64,000 nucleotides of DNA from the NCBI RefSeq assembly GCF_900100365.1, contig NZ_FNKU01000001.1, positions 3,596,001-3,660,000 of the forward strand, read 5' to 3'. Below, in pieces: positions 45,136 through 54,668 of this stretch (position 1 is the first letter of the stretch; each line of letters starts with the position of its first letter). The notes under the pieces were generated by a model. It was not told the DNA's origin. It made no database searches and worked only from the letters and a program-made list of their open reading frames with translations. The DNA comes from Pseudomonas cannabina (GTDB taxonomy: Bacteria; Pseudomonadota; Gammaproteobacteria; Pseudomonadales; Pseudomonadaceae). A program made the translations under genes and the position numbers.

Positions 45136-46311
45136 TCAAGCAACCGCCCCCATCAACAACCGTCCGCCGTTATAAGGCTGACGCAGCCCCGCACTCTCCA
45201 TCCGCGGCAACACGTCTTCCAGAAACTCATCCAGCCCACTTTTATAGTCCAGCCAGGTCAGGCAGATGCCATCAATACCCAGGTCGCTATAACGCTGGAA
45301 TTGTTCGGCGATCATTTCGGCAGTGCCCACCAGCGGGACGCCTGCGAAGCCGGCCTTGAAGTGAAAGCGGAAGCGTTCGGCGTCTTCGGTGTTGGCGAAC
45401 ATGCCGCTCTGGATGCCGATTTCCGAGGTGACGTTATCCAGCGCGACATCATCGCCATGCTGGTTGGCGTAGTAGTCGAGGTAGCGCTCGGCTTCTTCAA
45501 GGCTGTCTTTTTGCACCACATAGGAATACACCCAGATCTGGATCTCACGACCGTATTCCAGACGCGCCAGGTCGCGGTAAGCCTTGATCTGCGCGCGGAT
45601 GGTGTCGTCGCCATCTTCGTGCTTGAGGATCAGGAATGCCGCGTCGCAATGTTCGGCGCAAAACCGGCGGCCGCGTTCGGAGCCGCCGGCGTTCATCAGG
45701 AATGGCTGGTTGAGCGGCTTAGGCTGGGCGAAGCCTTGGGCGATGTCAAAAAAGTCGCCTTTGAAATCAAAGTTGCCCGGTGCGCTCCACGCCTGGCGTG
45801 CGATGTTCAGCCATTCATCGGCGTGGTCGTAGCGACGGTCATGCGCCAGCTGCACGCCGCCGTTGAACATGCCCATTTCCTGGCCGTACCAGCCGCAGAT
45901 CATGTTCAGGCCGAAGCGGCCACCGCTGATATGGTCGATGGTCGCGGCCTGTTTGGCGGCGAACAAGGGATGCACGGTGGACAGGTGTGAGGTGGTGAAC
46001 AGGGCAATCTGCTCGGTCACCGATGCCAGCCCCGCTGCCCAGGTGTAAGTTTCGAACGACACGCCCATCGGGTCGCTCGCTCCGCCCCAACCGCGCCAGC
46101 GGCCTACCGGCAGCAGTAATTCAAGGCCGGCCTGATCGGCTTTTTTTGCGACTTCCAGGTTACCGCTCCAATCACTGGCTTGCAGCCGTTCGGGGACGGT
46201 GGTCAGGGTGCACCCGCCTTCGATGTTCAAAGCGAACACGCCCAGTTTGATTTTATTGGCACTGCTGCGCATCGGGTTGGACTTGGGTTTAACCAGGTGG
46301 TTTGAAGTCAT
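45136..46311 (-). CDS. LLM-class FMN-dependent monooxygenase (RutA/SsuD-like)
   Basis: The 391-residue protein belongs to the bacterial luciferase-like family of flavin-dependent monooxygenases. TIDHISGGRFGLNMICGW, near residue 130, and NAGGSERGRRFCAEHCDAAFL are the usual flavin and phosphate-binding motifs. It resembles RutA-type and dibenzothiophene/alkanesulfonate monooxygenases. No reductase gene or Rut operon is next to it, so the substrate is open. A second in-frame ATG (residue 14) gives a start closer to relatives (MRSSANKIKLGVF). Confidence 0.85.
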   Translation of the reverse strand: MTSNHLVKPKSNPMRSSANKIKLGVFALNIEGGCTLTTVPERLQASDWSGNLEVAKKADQAGLELLLPVGRWRGWGGASDPMGVSFETYTWAAGLASVTEQIALFTTSHLSTVHPLFAAKQAATIDHISGGRFGLNMICGWYGQEMGMFNGGVQLAHDRRYDHADEWLNIARQAWSAPGNFDFKGDFFDIAQGFAQPKPLNQPFLMNAGGSERGRRFCAEHCDAAFLILKHEDGDDTIRAQIKAYRDLARLEYGREIQIWVYSYVVQKDSLEEAERYLDYYANQHGDDVALDNVTSEIGIQSGMFANTEDAERFRFHFKAGFAGVPLVGTAEMIAEQFQRYSDLGIDGICLTWLDYKSGLDEFLEDVLPRMESAGLRQPYNGGRLLMGAVA

Positions 46312-46636
46312 CTTCTCATTCCTTGATCAAAGGGCGTGACACACCGTCTGCGCATCACGCATACATAGCTCGCAAGTAACCGCTCAGGCGGCACTCAAGG
46401 TGTGAAGTGCTGGAAGCGCTGGCCCGAACAGGCCAGTGCTTGCTGGATGGGATACATGGAACCGTATGATTTACATCGGCATGGTCAAAGGGAGCGGTAA
46501 CTTTGTTGTTTTTGTTATTACAAAAGATACTGAAGTTTCAGCACCCACTTGTAAACTCCCTGTCATCGCGCACCACAGTTAAAAAATTCACCGTGTATCG
46601 ATCTGACATCAAGCGTGTATGCTGAATAAATCACGG
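46312..46636. other. AT-rich intergenic region upstream of the monooxygenase
   Basis: This 325-base gap between two minus-strand genes has no plausible gene. Its part at 46496-46630 is clearly more AT-rich than its surroundings (runs of T and A). It should contain the monooxygenase promoter; I could not assign -10/-35 boxes securely. Confidence 0.4.
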
Positions 46637-47821
46637 TCAGTCAGTTGCCATTTGCGCACTTGCCTTCGGCGAATCTGCACTGAAGAACAGCACTTTGACC
46701 ACGATCACCAGTAAGGCCAGCGCGGCAAACAGCAAGCCACTGTAAAGCGTGCCCTGCAAACCCATGCGCGCGAGGAACCAGCCGCCGGTGGTCGAGCCGA
46801 TCGTGACCCCCAGGTTGATAAACGAGATATAGATGCCCGTGGCGAACTCCGGCGCTTCCGGTGCTTCGGAGGTCAGCCAGATCTGCGTGACGATCAGGCC
46901 ACTGGTATGCGTCGCGCCCCAGACCACCACAATCACTATCATCGTCATGAGTGACGGCCCGGCGAACATGAACAGCAACCCGTAGGCGCAGGCCAGCAGA
47001 ATCGGATGCAGGATCGTGGTCCTGACCATGTTCTGCCCGATCAGCTTGCCGGCGTACAGGTTGCCTGCGACGCCGCCGATACCGAAAATCACCAGCAGGA
47101 TGCTGATCATTTGCGCACTCATGCCCGCTTCTTTGGCCAGGTACTCGGCCGAGTAGCTGTATACGGAAAACATCGCGGCAAAGATCAGCGTGGCGGCGGT
47201 GATGTTCAGCCAGAGCGGGAATTTGCGCAAAATCGCCAGCTGCTCTCCGTACGATATCCGGTTTTTGTCGGGCGCGTCCGGCAGCTTGGCGATGATCCCC
47301 AGGCCGGCGATGCAGTTGACCGCCGCGCAGAACAGAAACGAGGTTTCATAGGAGAACTGCGCCGCAATCAACGTGGTCAACGGCACGCCCAGCACCATGC
47401 CCATGCTGGTCCCGACAAATGCCTTGGAAGCCGCGCGTGTGGACTCCTGCGGCGGGTACAGCGAGATGGCCGCGACAAACGCCAGCGAGAAATACACCGG
47501 GTGAAACAATGCCGGGATGATCCGCAACGCCATCAGTGATTCGAAGCTCGGCGCATACGCCGACAGCACGCTGGTCACGGCAAAAATGAACAACGCCAGG
47601 GTCAGCATTTTTTTGCGATTGAAGCGCGACAGCAGCAGCACCATGACCGGCCCGAACACCGCGATGACCAGCGCAAACAAGCCCACCAGCAAGCCCGCCT
47701 GGGACGCGGTGATGGAGAAGCGTTCGATGATCACCGGCAGGATGCCGACCACGCCGAACTCGATGGTGTACACCCCGAACAGACCCAGCGCCAGGAAGTA
47801 AATAGGATGGAATAGCTTCAT
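46637..47821 (-). CDS. MFS transporter (DHA1/AraJ-like)
   Basis: The 394-residue protein has about 12 membrane helices and the MFS loop motif RFNRKK between helices 2 and 3. It resembles the drug:H+ antiporter-1 group that includes AraJ/YdhP-type sugar or drug exporters. Its ATG overlaps the stop of the upstream oxidoreductase gene by four bases (ATGA), so the two form a translation-coupled pair. Substrate unknown. Confidence 0.88.
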   Translation of the reverse strand: MKLFHPIYFLALGLFGVYTIEFGVVGILPVIIERFSITASQAGLLVGLFALVIAVFGPVMVLLLSRFNRKKMLTLALFIFAVTSVLSAYAPSFESLMALRIIPALFHPVYFSLAFVAAISLYPPQESTRAASKAFVGTSMGMVLGVPLTTLIAAQFSYETSFLFCAAVNCIAGLGIIAKLPDAPDKNRISYGEQLAILRKFPLWLNITAATLIFAAMFSVYSYSAEYLAKEAGMSAQMISILLVIFGIGGVAGNLYAGKLIGQNMVRTTILHPILLACAYGLLFMFAGPSLMTMIVIVVVWGATHTSGLIVTQIWLTSEAPEAPEFATGIYISFINLGVTIGSTTGGWFLARMGLQGTLYSGLLFAALALLVIVVKVLFFSADSPKASAQMATD

Positions 47822-48819
47822 GTGTCGGCCCCTACGGTGACGACCACTTTGCCAAACTGATCGCCCGCTTCCAGGTAACGGTGCGCCTCGACGATTTGCT
47901 CGAAGGGGAAGGTCTTGGCGATGACCGGCCGCAATGTACCCGCTTCAAGCCCCGCCACCACATAGGCCTTGGCAGCCTCCAGCAGCGCCGGCCGCGAGCT
48001 GATTTCATGCAGCAGGTAACCACGCAACGTCAGGCTTTTGCCGAGCACCTTGAACAGCGGAAACGGTGCGGGTTCCGGACTGAGCGCGCCGTACACCAGC
48101 ACGATGCCACCGACCGAGGCGACCTCCACCAGGCGCTCCAGGAACGGTCCGCCGACCGGATCGAAAATCACCCGCGTGCCGACGCCCTCTGTAATCTTCT
48201 CGATCTGCTGAACGAAATCCTCATCTTCGCTGGCCACGGCATAGGCTGCGCCTGCCTCCAGCAATTGTGCGCATTTGGTCCGGGTACGGCTGACGGCAAT
48301 CGGGATGGCGCCCACCTGATTGGCGATCTGGATCGCCGCCAGCCCGACGCTGCTGGACGCCGCAGTGATCAGGACAAACTCGCCCGCCTGCAACTGCGCG
48401 ACATGCACCAACGCGCCCCAGGCCGTGACGTACTGCATCCACACGGCCGCAGCTTCGACAAACGACAGGGTGCTCGGATGCCTGACCAGCATCGCGGCCG
48501 GCACCACGGCCAGTTCGGCGTAGGTGCCCCACGTAGCGATGGAACTGGGGGGAATCAGGCTGACGATATCGCCCGGAGCGAACAGACCCACGTTGGCGCC
48601 CACCGACTCGACAATGCCCGCCGCCTCGTAACCCAGGCGCGACGGGAACGCGGCCTCCTCAAGGTACTGGCCGCCACGAAACATCGCCTCCGCGCGGTTG
48701 AGCCCGATGGCTTTGACGGCGATAGTGACTTCTCCAGCCCCCGGCTCAGCTACATCGATGTCATCGATCGTGAGGACTTCAGGGCCACCATATTGATTGA
48801 ATCGTACGACGCGGGTCAT
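47818..48819 (-). CDS. NADPH:quinone oxidoreductase-like MDR protein (zinc-independent)
   Basis: The 333-residue protein is a medium-chain dehydrogenase/reductase: an N-terminal GroES-like domain (GLNRAEAMFRGGQY) and a Rossmann domain with AASSSVGLAAIQIANQVGA. It lacks the Cys/His ligands of zinc alcohol dehydrogenases, so a quinone- or enone-type reductase is likely. It is coupled to the MFS gene and follows the RND pump gene by 81 bases on the same strand. Confidence 0.88.
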   Translation of the reverse strand: MTRVVRFNQYGGPEVLTIDDIDVAEPGAGEVTIAVKAIGLNRAEAMFRGGQYLEEAAFPSRLGYEAAGIVESVGANVGLFAPGDIVSLIPPSSIATWGTYAELAVVPAAMLVRHPSTLSFVEAAAVWMQYVTAWGALVHVAQLQAGEFVLITAASSSVGLAAIQIANQVGAIPIAVSRTRTKCAQLLEAGAAYAVASEDEDFVQQIEKITEGVGTRVIFDPVGGPFLERLVEVASVGGIVLVYGALSPEPAPFPLFKVLGKSLTLRGYLLHEISSRPALLEAAKAYVVAGLEAGTLRPVIAKTFPFEQIVEAHRYLEAGDQFGKVVVTVGADT

Positions 48820-48900
48820 GTTCTGCCTCCTTGAATGTATCGATTGCCGGTCACTGTAGAGCGAGCGCGACGTGTGAAAAAACAGGCTATCGTTCCGTTC

Positions 48901-51900
48901 TTAACGGACAGGTGTGTCCGCAATGCCGGGCGGAAATCCGGGCGTTCGCGCACGTTCACCTCGCGTCGCGAGCAGCCGCAGCGCGACATAGAACACCGGC
49001 GTAAGCAACAGCCCGAACAGGGTGACCCCCAGCATGCCGAAGAACACGGCAATGCCCATGGCGTAGCGCATTTCCGCGCCGGCACCGGTGGACAGCACCA
49101 GCGGCACCACGCCCATGATGAAAGCGATAGACGTCATCAGGATCGGGCGCAGGCGCAACTGGCTGGCCTCGATGGCAGACTGCACAATGCTGCGGCCCTG
49201 GTGTTCCAGCTCGCGGGCGAACTCGACGATCAGGATCGCGTTTTTGCTCGCCAGCCCGACCAGCACCATGAGGCCGATCTGGGTAAAGATGTTGTTGTCG
49301 CCCCCGGTGAGCCAGACCCCGAGCAACGCGGACATGATGCCCATCGGCACAATCAGCAGGATGGCCACTGGCAACAGCAGGCTTTCGTACAGGGCAGCCA
49401 GCACCAGATACACCAGCAGGATGCAGATCAGCAGGATCCACAGAGTGGAATCGCCGGAAATGATCTGTTGGTAGGTCAACTCGGTCCATTCGAACTTGAT
49501 GCCTTTGGGCAGCGTGGCCGCAGCGATACGCTCCACCGCCGCCTGAGCCTGGCCCGACGAATACCCTGGCGCCGGGCCGCCGTTGAGGTCGGCGGAGGTA
49601 TAGCCGTTGTAGCGCACCACCATCTCGGGCCCATAAGTGGGTTTGACCTGCACCAGGCTGGCGAGCGGCACCATGCTGCCGTCGGCGTTACGCGTCTTCA
49701 GTTGCGCGATGTCATCGGCATGGGCGCGAAAAGGCGCGTCGGCCTGCACCCGTACCTGATACACGCGGCCCAGCAGGTTGAAATCATTGACGTAGAGCGA
49801 GCCCAGGTAAATCTGCAACGTGTCGAAGACATCGGTCATGGCAACCTTCGACTGCTTGGCCTTGATCCGGTCGAGATCGACCTTCAACTGCGGCACATCG
49901 ATCTGATAGCTGGAAAAGCTCGCCGCCAGTTCAGGTGCCTGCGCCGCTTCCTTGAGAAAAGCGCGCACGGCGTCATTGAGCGCTTCGAAACCCAGCGCGC
50001 CGCGATCTTCGAACTGCAACTTGAACCCGCCAAGGGTGCCGAGCCCCAATACCGGTGGGGGCGGGAACACGCCGGTGAAGGCCTCCTTGATGCCGGCAAA
50101 CTGTTGGTTCAGCGACGCGGCGATATCGGTCGCGCTCATCTGCGCACCCTGTCGGCTGGCAAACGGTTCGAGAATCACAAAGATGATGCCCGCACTCGAT
50201 GAGTTCATCAGGCCGTTGACCGACATTCCGGGGAATTCCAGGGTGTGCGCAACGCCCGGTTGCTTGAGCGCAATGTCGTTCATGCGCTGGATGACCTGCT
50301 CGGTGCGATCCAGCGAAGCCCCGCTGGGCAACTGCGCCAGGCCGACGAGAAACTCTTTGTCCTGGGCCGGTACAAACCCGCCGGGCAGCGCATTGCCGAG
50401 CCAGGCCGTGAACCCCAGCAATACCGCATACAGCCCCAGCGTCATGCCTTTGCGCTGGATGACCCGGCGCAGCTTGCTGCCGTAAGCGTGCTCGCCTCGT
50501 GCCGAGAGTCGGTTGAAGCCGTTGAACAATGGCCCCAGCACCCGATCCAGAATCCGGCTCAGCCGGTCCTTCGGGGCGTCGTGGGGTTTGAGCAGCAATG
50601 CACACAACGCCGGCGACAAGGTCAGGGAGTTGAACGCCGAGAGAATGGTCGAGATGGCGATGGTCAGCGCGAATTGCTGGTAGAACTGCCCTGTCAACCC
50701 GGGCATGAACGCCAATGGCACGAACACACTGGCGAGGGTCAGGGTAATGGCGATGATCGGCTTGCTGACTTCGTCCATCGCCTTGTACGTCGCCGCCTTC
50801 GGGCTCGCCCCGAGGGCGATGTTGCGCTCGACGTTTTCCACCACCACGATGGCATCATCGACGACGATACCAATGGCCAGCACCATACCGAACAGCGACA
50901 AGGCGTTAATTGAAAAGCCACAGGCCAGCATCAACGACAGCGTGCCGATAATCGACACCGGCATAGCCAGCAGCGGAATGATCGAGGCGCGCCAGGTCTG
51001 CAGGAACAGAATCACCACCAGCACCACCAACAGCGTCGATTCGAGCAGCGTGTGGATCACCGCGACAATGCTCGATCGCACGAACCGGGTCGGGTCGAAG
51101 ACAATCGTGTAATCGACCCCGCCGGGCATGTCCTGCCTGGCCTGCTGCATGATTGCCCGCGCCTGATCGGAGATCGCCAGCGCGTTGCCACCTGCCATCT
51201 GAAAGATGCCGAAGCCCACCGCAGGCTTGCCATCCACCAGCGAGCGCAGCCCGTAATCGGAGGCCGCCAGTTCCACGCGGGCCACATCACGCAAGAAGGT
51301 CACGGCGCCAGCGTCCGAGCTCTTGAGGATGATGTCGCCGAACTCCTGCTCTGATTTCAATCGGCCCTGAGTGTTGACCGACAACTGCTGAGCCACGCTG
51401 GTGCGCATGGGCTGACCACCGATCACTCCGGCGGCGACCTGCACGTTCTGCTCACGAATGGCGGCCACCACGTCGCTGGCGCTCAAGCCGCGTTGCGCGA
51501 CTTTTTCCGGGTCCAGCCAGATACGCATCGCGTAATCACCGCCGCCCCAGATCCGCACCTCGCCGACACCGGGAATACGCTCCAGCTGATTCTTGATGTT
51601 GAGGATGCCGTAATTGCGCAGGTAAGTGGCGTTGTACTGGTCGTCGGGCGAGACCAGATGAATCGCCAGTGTCTGGGTCGACGATGACTTCATCGTCACC
51701 ACGCCCAGGCGCCGCACATCCTCCGGCAACCGTGGCAAGGCCTGGGACACCCGGTTCTGCACCAGTTGCTGGGCCTTGTCCGGGTCGGTGCCGACCTTGA
51801 ACGTGACACTGAGGGTCAGGTTGCCGTCGCTGTTGGCCTGGGACTGCATGTACAGCATGCCCTCGACCCCGTTGATCTGCTCCTCCAGCGGCGCCGCCAC

Positions 51901-52086
51901 AGTCTGCGCGACCACAGCCGGGTTGGCGCCCGGGTATTGCGCATTAACCACAATCAGTGGCGGCACGACGTCGGGGTATTCCGAGACCGACAGGCGGAAC
52001 AGCGAGACGATTCCGGCCAGCAGAATCAGGGTCGACAAGGCACCGGCAAAAACAGGTCGGTCGATGAAGAAACGTGAAAAGCTCAT
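48901..52086 (-). CDS. RND efflux transporter, MexF/AcrB type (HAE1)
   Basis: The 1061-residue inner-membrane pump belongs to the HAE1 family, which exports drugs and other amphipathic compounds with proton influx. The start RFFIDRPVFAGALSTLILLAG is helix 1; the GIVVDDAIVVVENVERN motif in helix 4 has the proton-relay aspartates; a large periplasmic loop lies on each side. The start overlaps the stop of the membrane-fusion protein gene by four bases. Similarity to MexF is suggested by eye. No outer-membrane channel gene is nearby, so OprM/TolC from another locus is probably used. Confidence 0.93.
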   Translation of the reverse strand: MSFSRFFIDRPVFAGALSTLILLAGIVSLFRLSVSEYPDVVPPLIVVNAQYPGANPAVVAQTVAAPLEEQINGVEGMLYMQSQANSDGNLTLSVTFKVGTDPDKAQQLVQNRVSQALPRLPEDVRRLGVVTMKSSSTQTLAIHLVSPDDQYNATYLRNYGILNIKNQLERIPGVGEVRIWGGGDYAMRIWLDPEKVAQRGLSASDVVAAIREQNVQVAAGVIGGQPMRTSVAQQLSVNTQGRLKSEQEFGDIILKSSDAGAVTFLRDVARVELAASDYGLRSLVDGKPAVGFGIFQMAGGNALAISDQARAIMQQARQDMPGGVDYTIVFDPTRFVRSSIVAVIHTLLESTLLVVLVVILFLQTWRASIIPLLAMPVSIIGTLSLMLACGFSINALSLFGMVLAIGIVVDDAIVVVENVERNIALGASPKAATYKAMDEVSKPIIAITLTLASVFVPLAFMPGLTGQFYQQFALTIAISTILSAFNSLTLSPALCALLLKPHDAPKDRLSRILDRVLGPLFNGFNRLSARGEHAYGSKLRRVIQRKGMTLGLYAVLLGFTAWLGNALPGGFVPAQDKEFLVGLAQLPSGASLDRTEQVIQRMNDIALKQPGVAHTLEFPGMSVNGLMNSSSAGIIFVILEPFASRQGAQMSATDIAASLNQQFAGIKEAFTGVFPPPPVLGLGTLGGFKLQFEDRGALGFEALNDAVRAFLKEAAQAPELAASFSSYQIDVPQLKVDLDRIKAKQSKVAMTDVFDTLQIYLGSLYVNDFNLLGRVYQVRVQADAPFRAHADDIAQLKTRNADGSMVPLASLVQVKPTYGPEMVVRYNGYTSADLNGGPAPGYSSGQAQAAVERIAAATLPKGIKFEWTELTYQQIISGDSTLWILLICILLVYLVLAALYESLLLPVAILLIVPMGIMSALLGVWLTGGDNNIFTQIGLMVLVGLASKNAILIVEFARELEHQGRSIVQSAIEASQLRLRPILMTSIAFIMGVVPLVLSTGAGAEMRYAMGIAVFFGMLGVTLFGLLLTPVFYVALRLLATRGERARTPGFPPGIADTPVR

Positions 52087-53258
52087 GGGCTTGTCCCCGC
52101 ATCCGCCCGCTGTTCAAGTAACGGTCTGACCGTGTCGCCGGGCCTGGCGCGGTGCAGGCCGTTGATCACCACACGCTCGCCAGGTGCCAGGCCGGCGTCG
52201 ATGATGCGCAAGTCGCCGACCAGGTTGCCGGGACTCACGTGCCGGTATTCGACCTGATCATGCTCGGTCACCACCAGCACGAATTTCTTGTCCTGATCAG
52301 TACCGACAGCGTTGTCATTGATCAGCACCGCAGGGCGCGCAGGCCCGCCGCCGAGCTTGATGCGCGCCAGCATGCCCGGCCTCAACAGGCCGTCGGCATT
52401 GTCGAAGCTGGCACGCACGCGCAATGTTGCCGACTGCAGATCAAGCTGGTTATCCAGCGAGGCCAGCTTGCCGCCACGCGAATAATCCGTTTCATTGGAC
52501 AGCCCCAGCATCACCGGTACGTCGTCGGCTTTCGACAGATCGTGGTTGAGGTAGCGCAGGAAGGTTGGCTCGTCGACATCGAACGCGGCGTAGATTGGCG
52601 ACAGCGAAACCAGCGTACTCAAGGGCGCGGCGTTCTCTCCGGCGCTGACGATATTGCCGGCCGTTACCAAAGCCTGTGACATGCGCCCGCTGACCGGCGC
52701 ACTGATGCGCGTGTGCGCCAGGTTCAGACGGGCATCGTCAAGCACCGCCTGGGCATGCCGCACATTGGCCACGGCTTCGCTGGCGGCGTTTTGTTTCTCG
52801 TCCACATCGCGCAGGGCGATGGCGTTGAAACTGACCAGCCGTTGGGCGCGCCCAAGGTCGGTGGCGGTATAAAGGCCGCGTGACTTCGCGGCGGCGAGGC
52901 TGGCCTGAGCCTGGTCGACAGCGGCGGCATAGGGCCGCGGGTCAATTTCAAACAGCAGGTCGCCTTGCTTGACCACGGCGCCATCTTTGAAGTGCACCGC
53001 CACAATTGTTCCGGAGACCAGCGGCCGAATCACCACCTTCTCGACCGCCTCAAGGCGTCCGGTGTAGCTTTGCCAGTCGGTTACCGACTGCGACAGCGCC
53101 ATGGCAACGTCCACTTCGGCCGCCACCGGCGCAGCCTCGGCCTGCACCGTGGCCCCAGCCCCGCCGCGCACGACCAGCACAGCGATGACGAGGGCGCAGG
53201 CCAGGCCGGCCACGAGCATGTATGCGCCGACCGGGCGCTTGGGTTTGATCGATTGCAT
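52083..53258 (-). CDS. RND membrane-fusion (periplasmic adaptor) protein, MexE type
   Basis: The 391-residue adaptor links the RND pump to the outer-membrane channel. It has an N-terminal membrane anchor (about 12-30), the lipoyl halves (VSGTIVAVHFKDGAVVKQGDLLFEIDPRPY and SAPVSGRMSQALVTAGNIV), an alpha-helical hairpin between them and C-terminal beta domains. There is no clear lipobox. It is coupled to the pump gene (4-base overlap) and lies 27 bases from the acyltransferase gene upstream. Confidence 0.93.
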   Translation of the reverse strand: MQSIKPKRPVGAYMLVAGLACALVIAVLVVRGGAGATVQAEAAPVAAEVDVAMALSQSVTDWQSYTGRLEAVEKVVIRPLVSGTIVAVHFKDGAVVKQGDLLFEIDPRPYAAAVDQAQASLAAAKSRGLYTATDLGRAQRLVSFNAIALRDVDEKQNAASEAVANVRHAQAVLDDARLNLAHTRISAPVSGRMSQALVTAGNIVSAGENAAPLSTLVSLSPIYAAFDVDEPTFLRYLNHDLSKADDVPVMLGLSNETDYSRGGKLASLDNQLDLQSATLRVRASFDNADGLLRPGMLARIKLGGGPARPAVLINDNAVGTDQDKKFVLVVTEHDQVEYRHVSPGNLVGDLRIIDAGLAPGERVVINGLHRARPGDTVRPLLEQRADAGTSP

Positions 53259-53285
53259 GTCACAACTTCCTTGTCGATAAGTGAA

Positions 53286-54446
53286 TCACAACGCCGTTTC
53301 CGGCGTGACCAGCCTGCCCGCAGCCTTGGGTTTGCCGTTGCGACCCCAGCGCTGCATGACCGGGCGCTCGACAAAGTGGAACAGCAACCAGCCGCCGAGG
53401 ATCGACAAGCCCAGAGTCGCCACCAGAATCAGCGTCGCCGTGACGTTGTCGAACAACCGCCCGCCCAGTAACTGCCTGGCCAAGGTCATGATCAGCAGGT
53501 GAATCATGTAGAAACCGAAGGAAATCTCCCCCAGCCAGACCATCCAGCGGCGGTTGAGCAGGCCGTCATGGCCCCTCAAATCTGCTGCGGCAATCGCTGT
53601 GATCAAGGCGGCGATCGGGACCAGGGTCACCAGCGTCAGGCTGTACAGAAACGGTGCCCACATGGCCGCGACGTAGCTGACGGCCACCAGTGCACAAGCC
53701 CATGGCACGCTCAGGTTGATCCAGCGCCCGGCCATGAGAATTCGCGCCATCAGCATGCCCAGTACGAATTCGAACATGCGCACGGGAGGGAAGTAGTAAG
53801 CCCACCACCACTGGCTCAGGGAGATCGGGTATTCCTTGATAAAGGGCGTGGCCGGCGCCAGGTGCTGAATCGCGAACTGCGTCAGGGCCAGGCCCGCGAC
53901 CATCGCCCAAGCCCAGAACCACAGGTGTTTCTCGGCGATTCGCCAGATCCCTTTGAGCGCCAGAGGGAACAGCAGGTAGAAGAACAGCTCGCAGCACAAC
54001 GACCACGAGGGGCCGTTGACGCTGAGGAAGGTCTCCATCTGCGGCACCCAGGAATGGATCAACAGCAGGTTGGGTAACCAGATCGCGACACTGGCAGCAG
54101 GTACGGCGAACAGCAGCATCGCCAGCGCCCACGTGACGAGATGGTTGGGGTAGATCTTCAGCAACCGGCGCTTCCAGAAGCCGACCAGACTGTCGCCCTT
54201 GCGCGCCGACCAGGTGATCACAAAACCGCTGAGAACGAAGAAAAACGACACCCCGAACCAGCCACCACCGCTGAAGGTTCGCTGGAAAACCTCGATGACG
54301 CCGCTGTCGGCATAAGGGTTGAAACCGATGATGCGCGTCAGTGAGGCATGAAACATAAAGACCATCGCGGCGGCGAAAAACCGAATGCCGGTCAGCGAGT
54401 CCAGTTTGCTGTGCGCATGCGAATGATAGAACGCTGCTTTATTCAT
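53286..54446 (-). CDS. Membrane-bound acyltransferase (acyltransferase 3/OafA family)
   Basis: The 386-residue protein has about ten membrane helices and the family motif LDSLTGIRFFAAAMVFMFHAS near the N terminus (His38 the likely catalytic residue), and FFFVLSGFVITW (about 68-79). These enzymes O-acylate sugars of surface polysaccharides, exopolysaccharides or glycolipids. It lies directly upstream of the adaptor and pump genes on the same strand, so it may be cotranscribed with them; whether its product is exported by the pump is speculation. Confidence 0.9.
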   Translation of the reverse strand: MNKAAFYHSHAHSKLDSLTGIRFFAAAMVFMFHASLTRIIGFNPYADSGVIEVFQRTFSGGGWFGVSFFFVLSGFVITWSARKGDSLVGFWKRRLLKIYPNHLVTWALAMLLFAVPAASVAIWLPNLLLIHSWVPQMETFLSVNGPSWSLCCELFFYLLFPLALKGIWRIAEKHLWFWAWAMVAGLALTQFAIQHLAPATPFIKEYPISLSQWWWAYYFPPVRMFEFVLGMLMARILMAGRWINLSVPWACALVAVSYVAAMWAPFLYSLTLVTLVPIAALITAIAAADLRGHDGLLNRRWMVWLGEISFGFYMIHLLIMTLARQLLGGRLFDNVTATLILVATLGLSILGGWLLFHFVERPVMQRWGRNGKPKAAGRLVTPETAL

Positions 54447-54668
54447 TACCCGATCCCCAAACAGTCATGGCATGCCGGCCGACGCCGCAGCGTCGGGGCT
54501 TGCTCCTTGTCAAAAAAAACCACGACAATCGTTAACGGCGCTGGCTGCTAATGCAGCCAATGGTGCGAGGGGCTAAAGGCCCTAGGGGGTACGGCTGATG
54601 AGTTCGTTGTTGTCAGCGGCGCGCCAGATACGCCGCCTTTATTTCATGTTGCTAGAAGGCCCCGCTGG

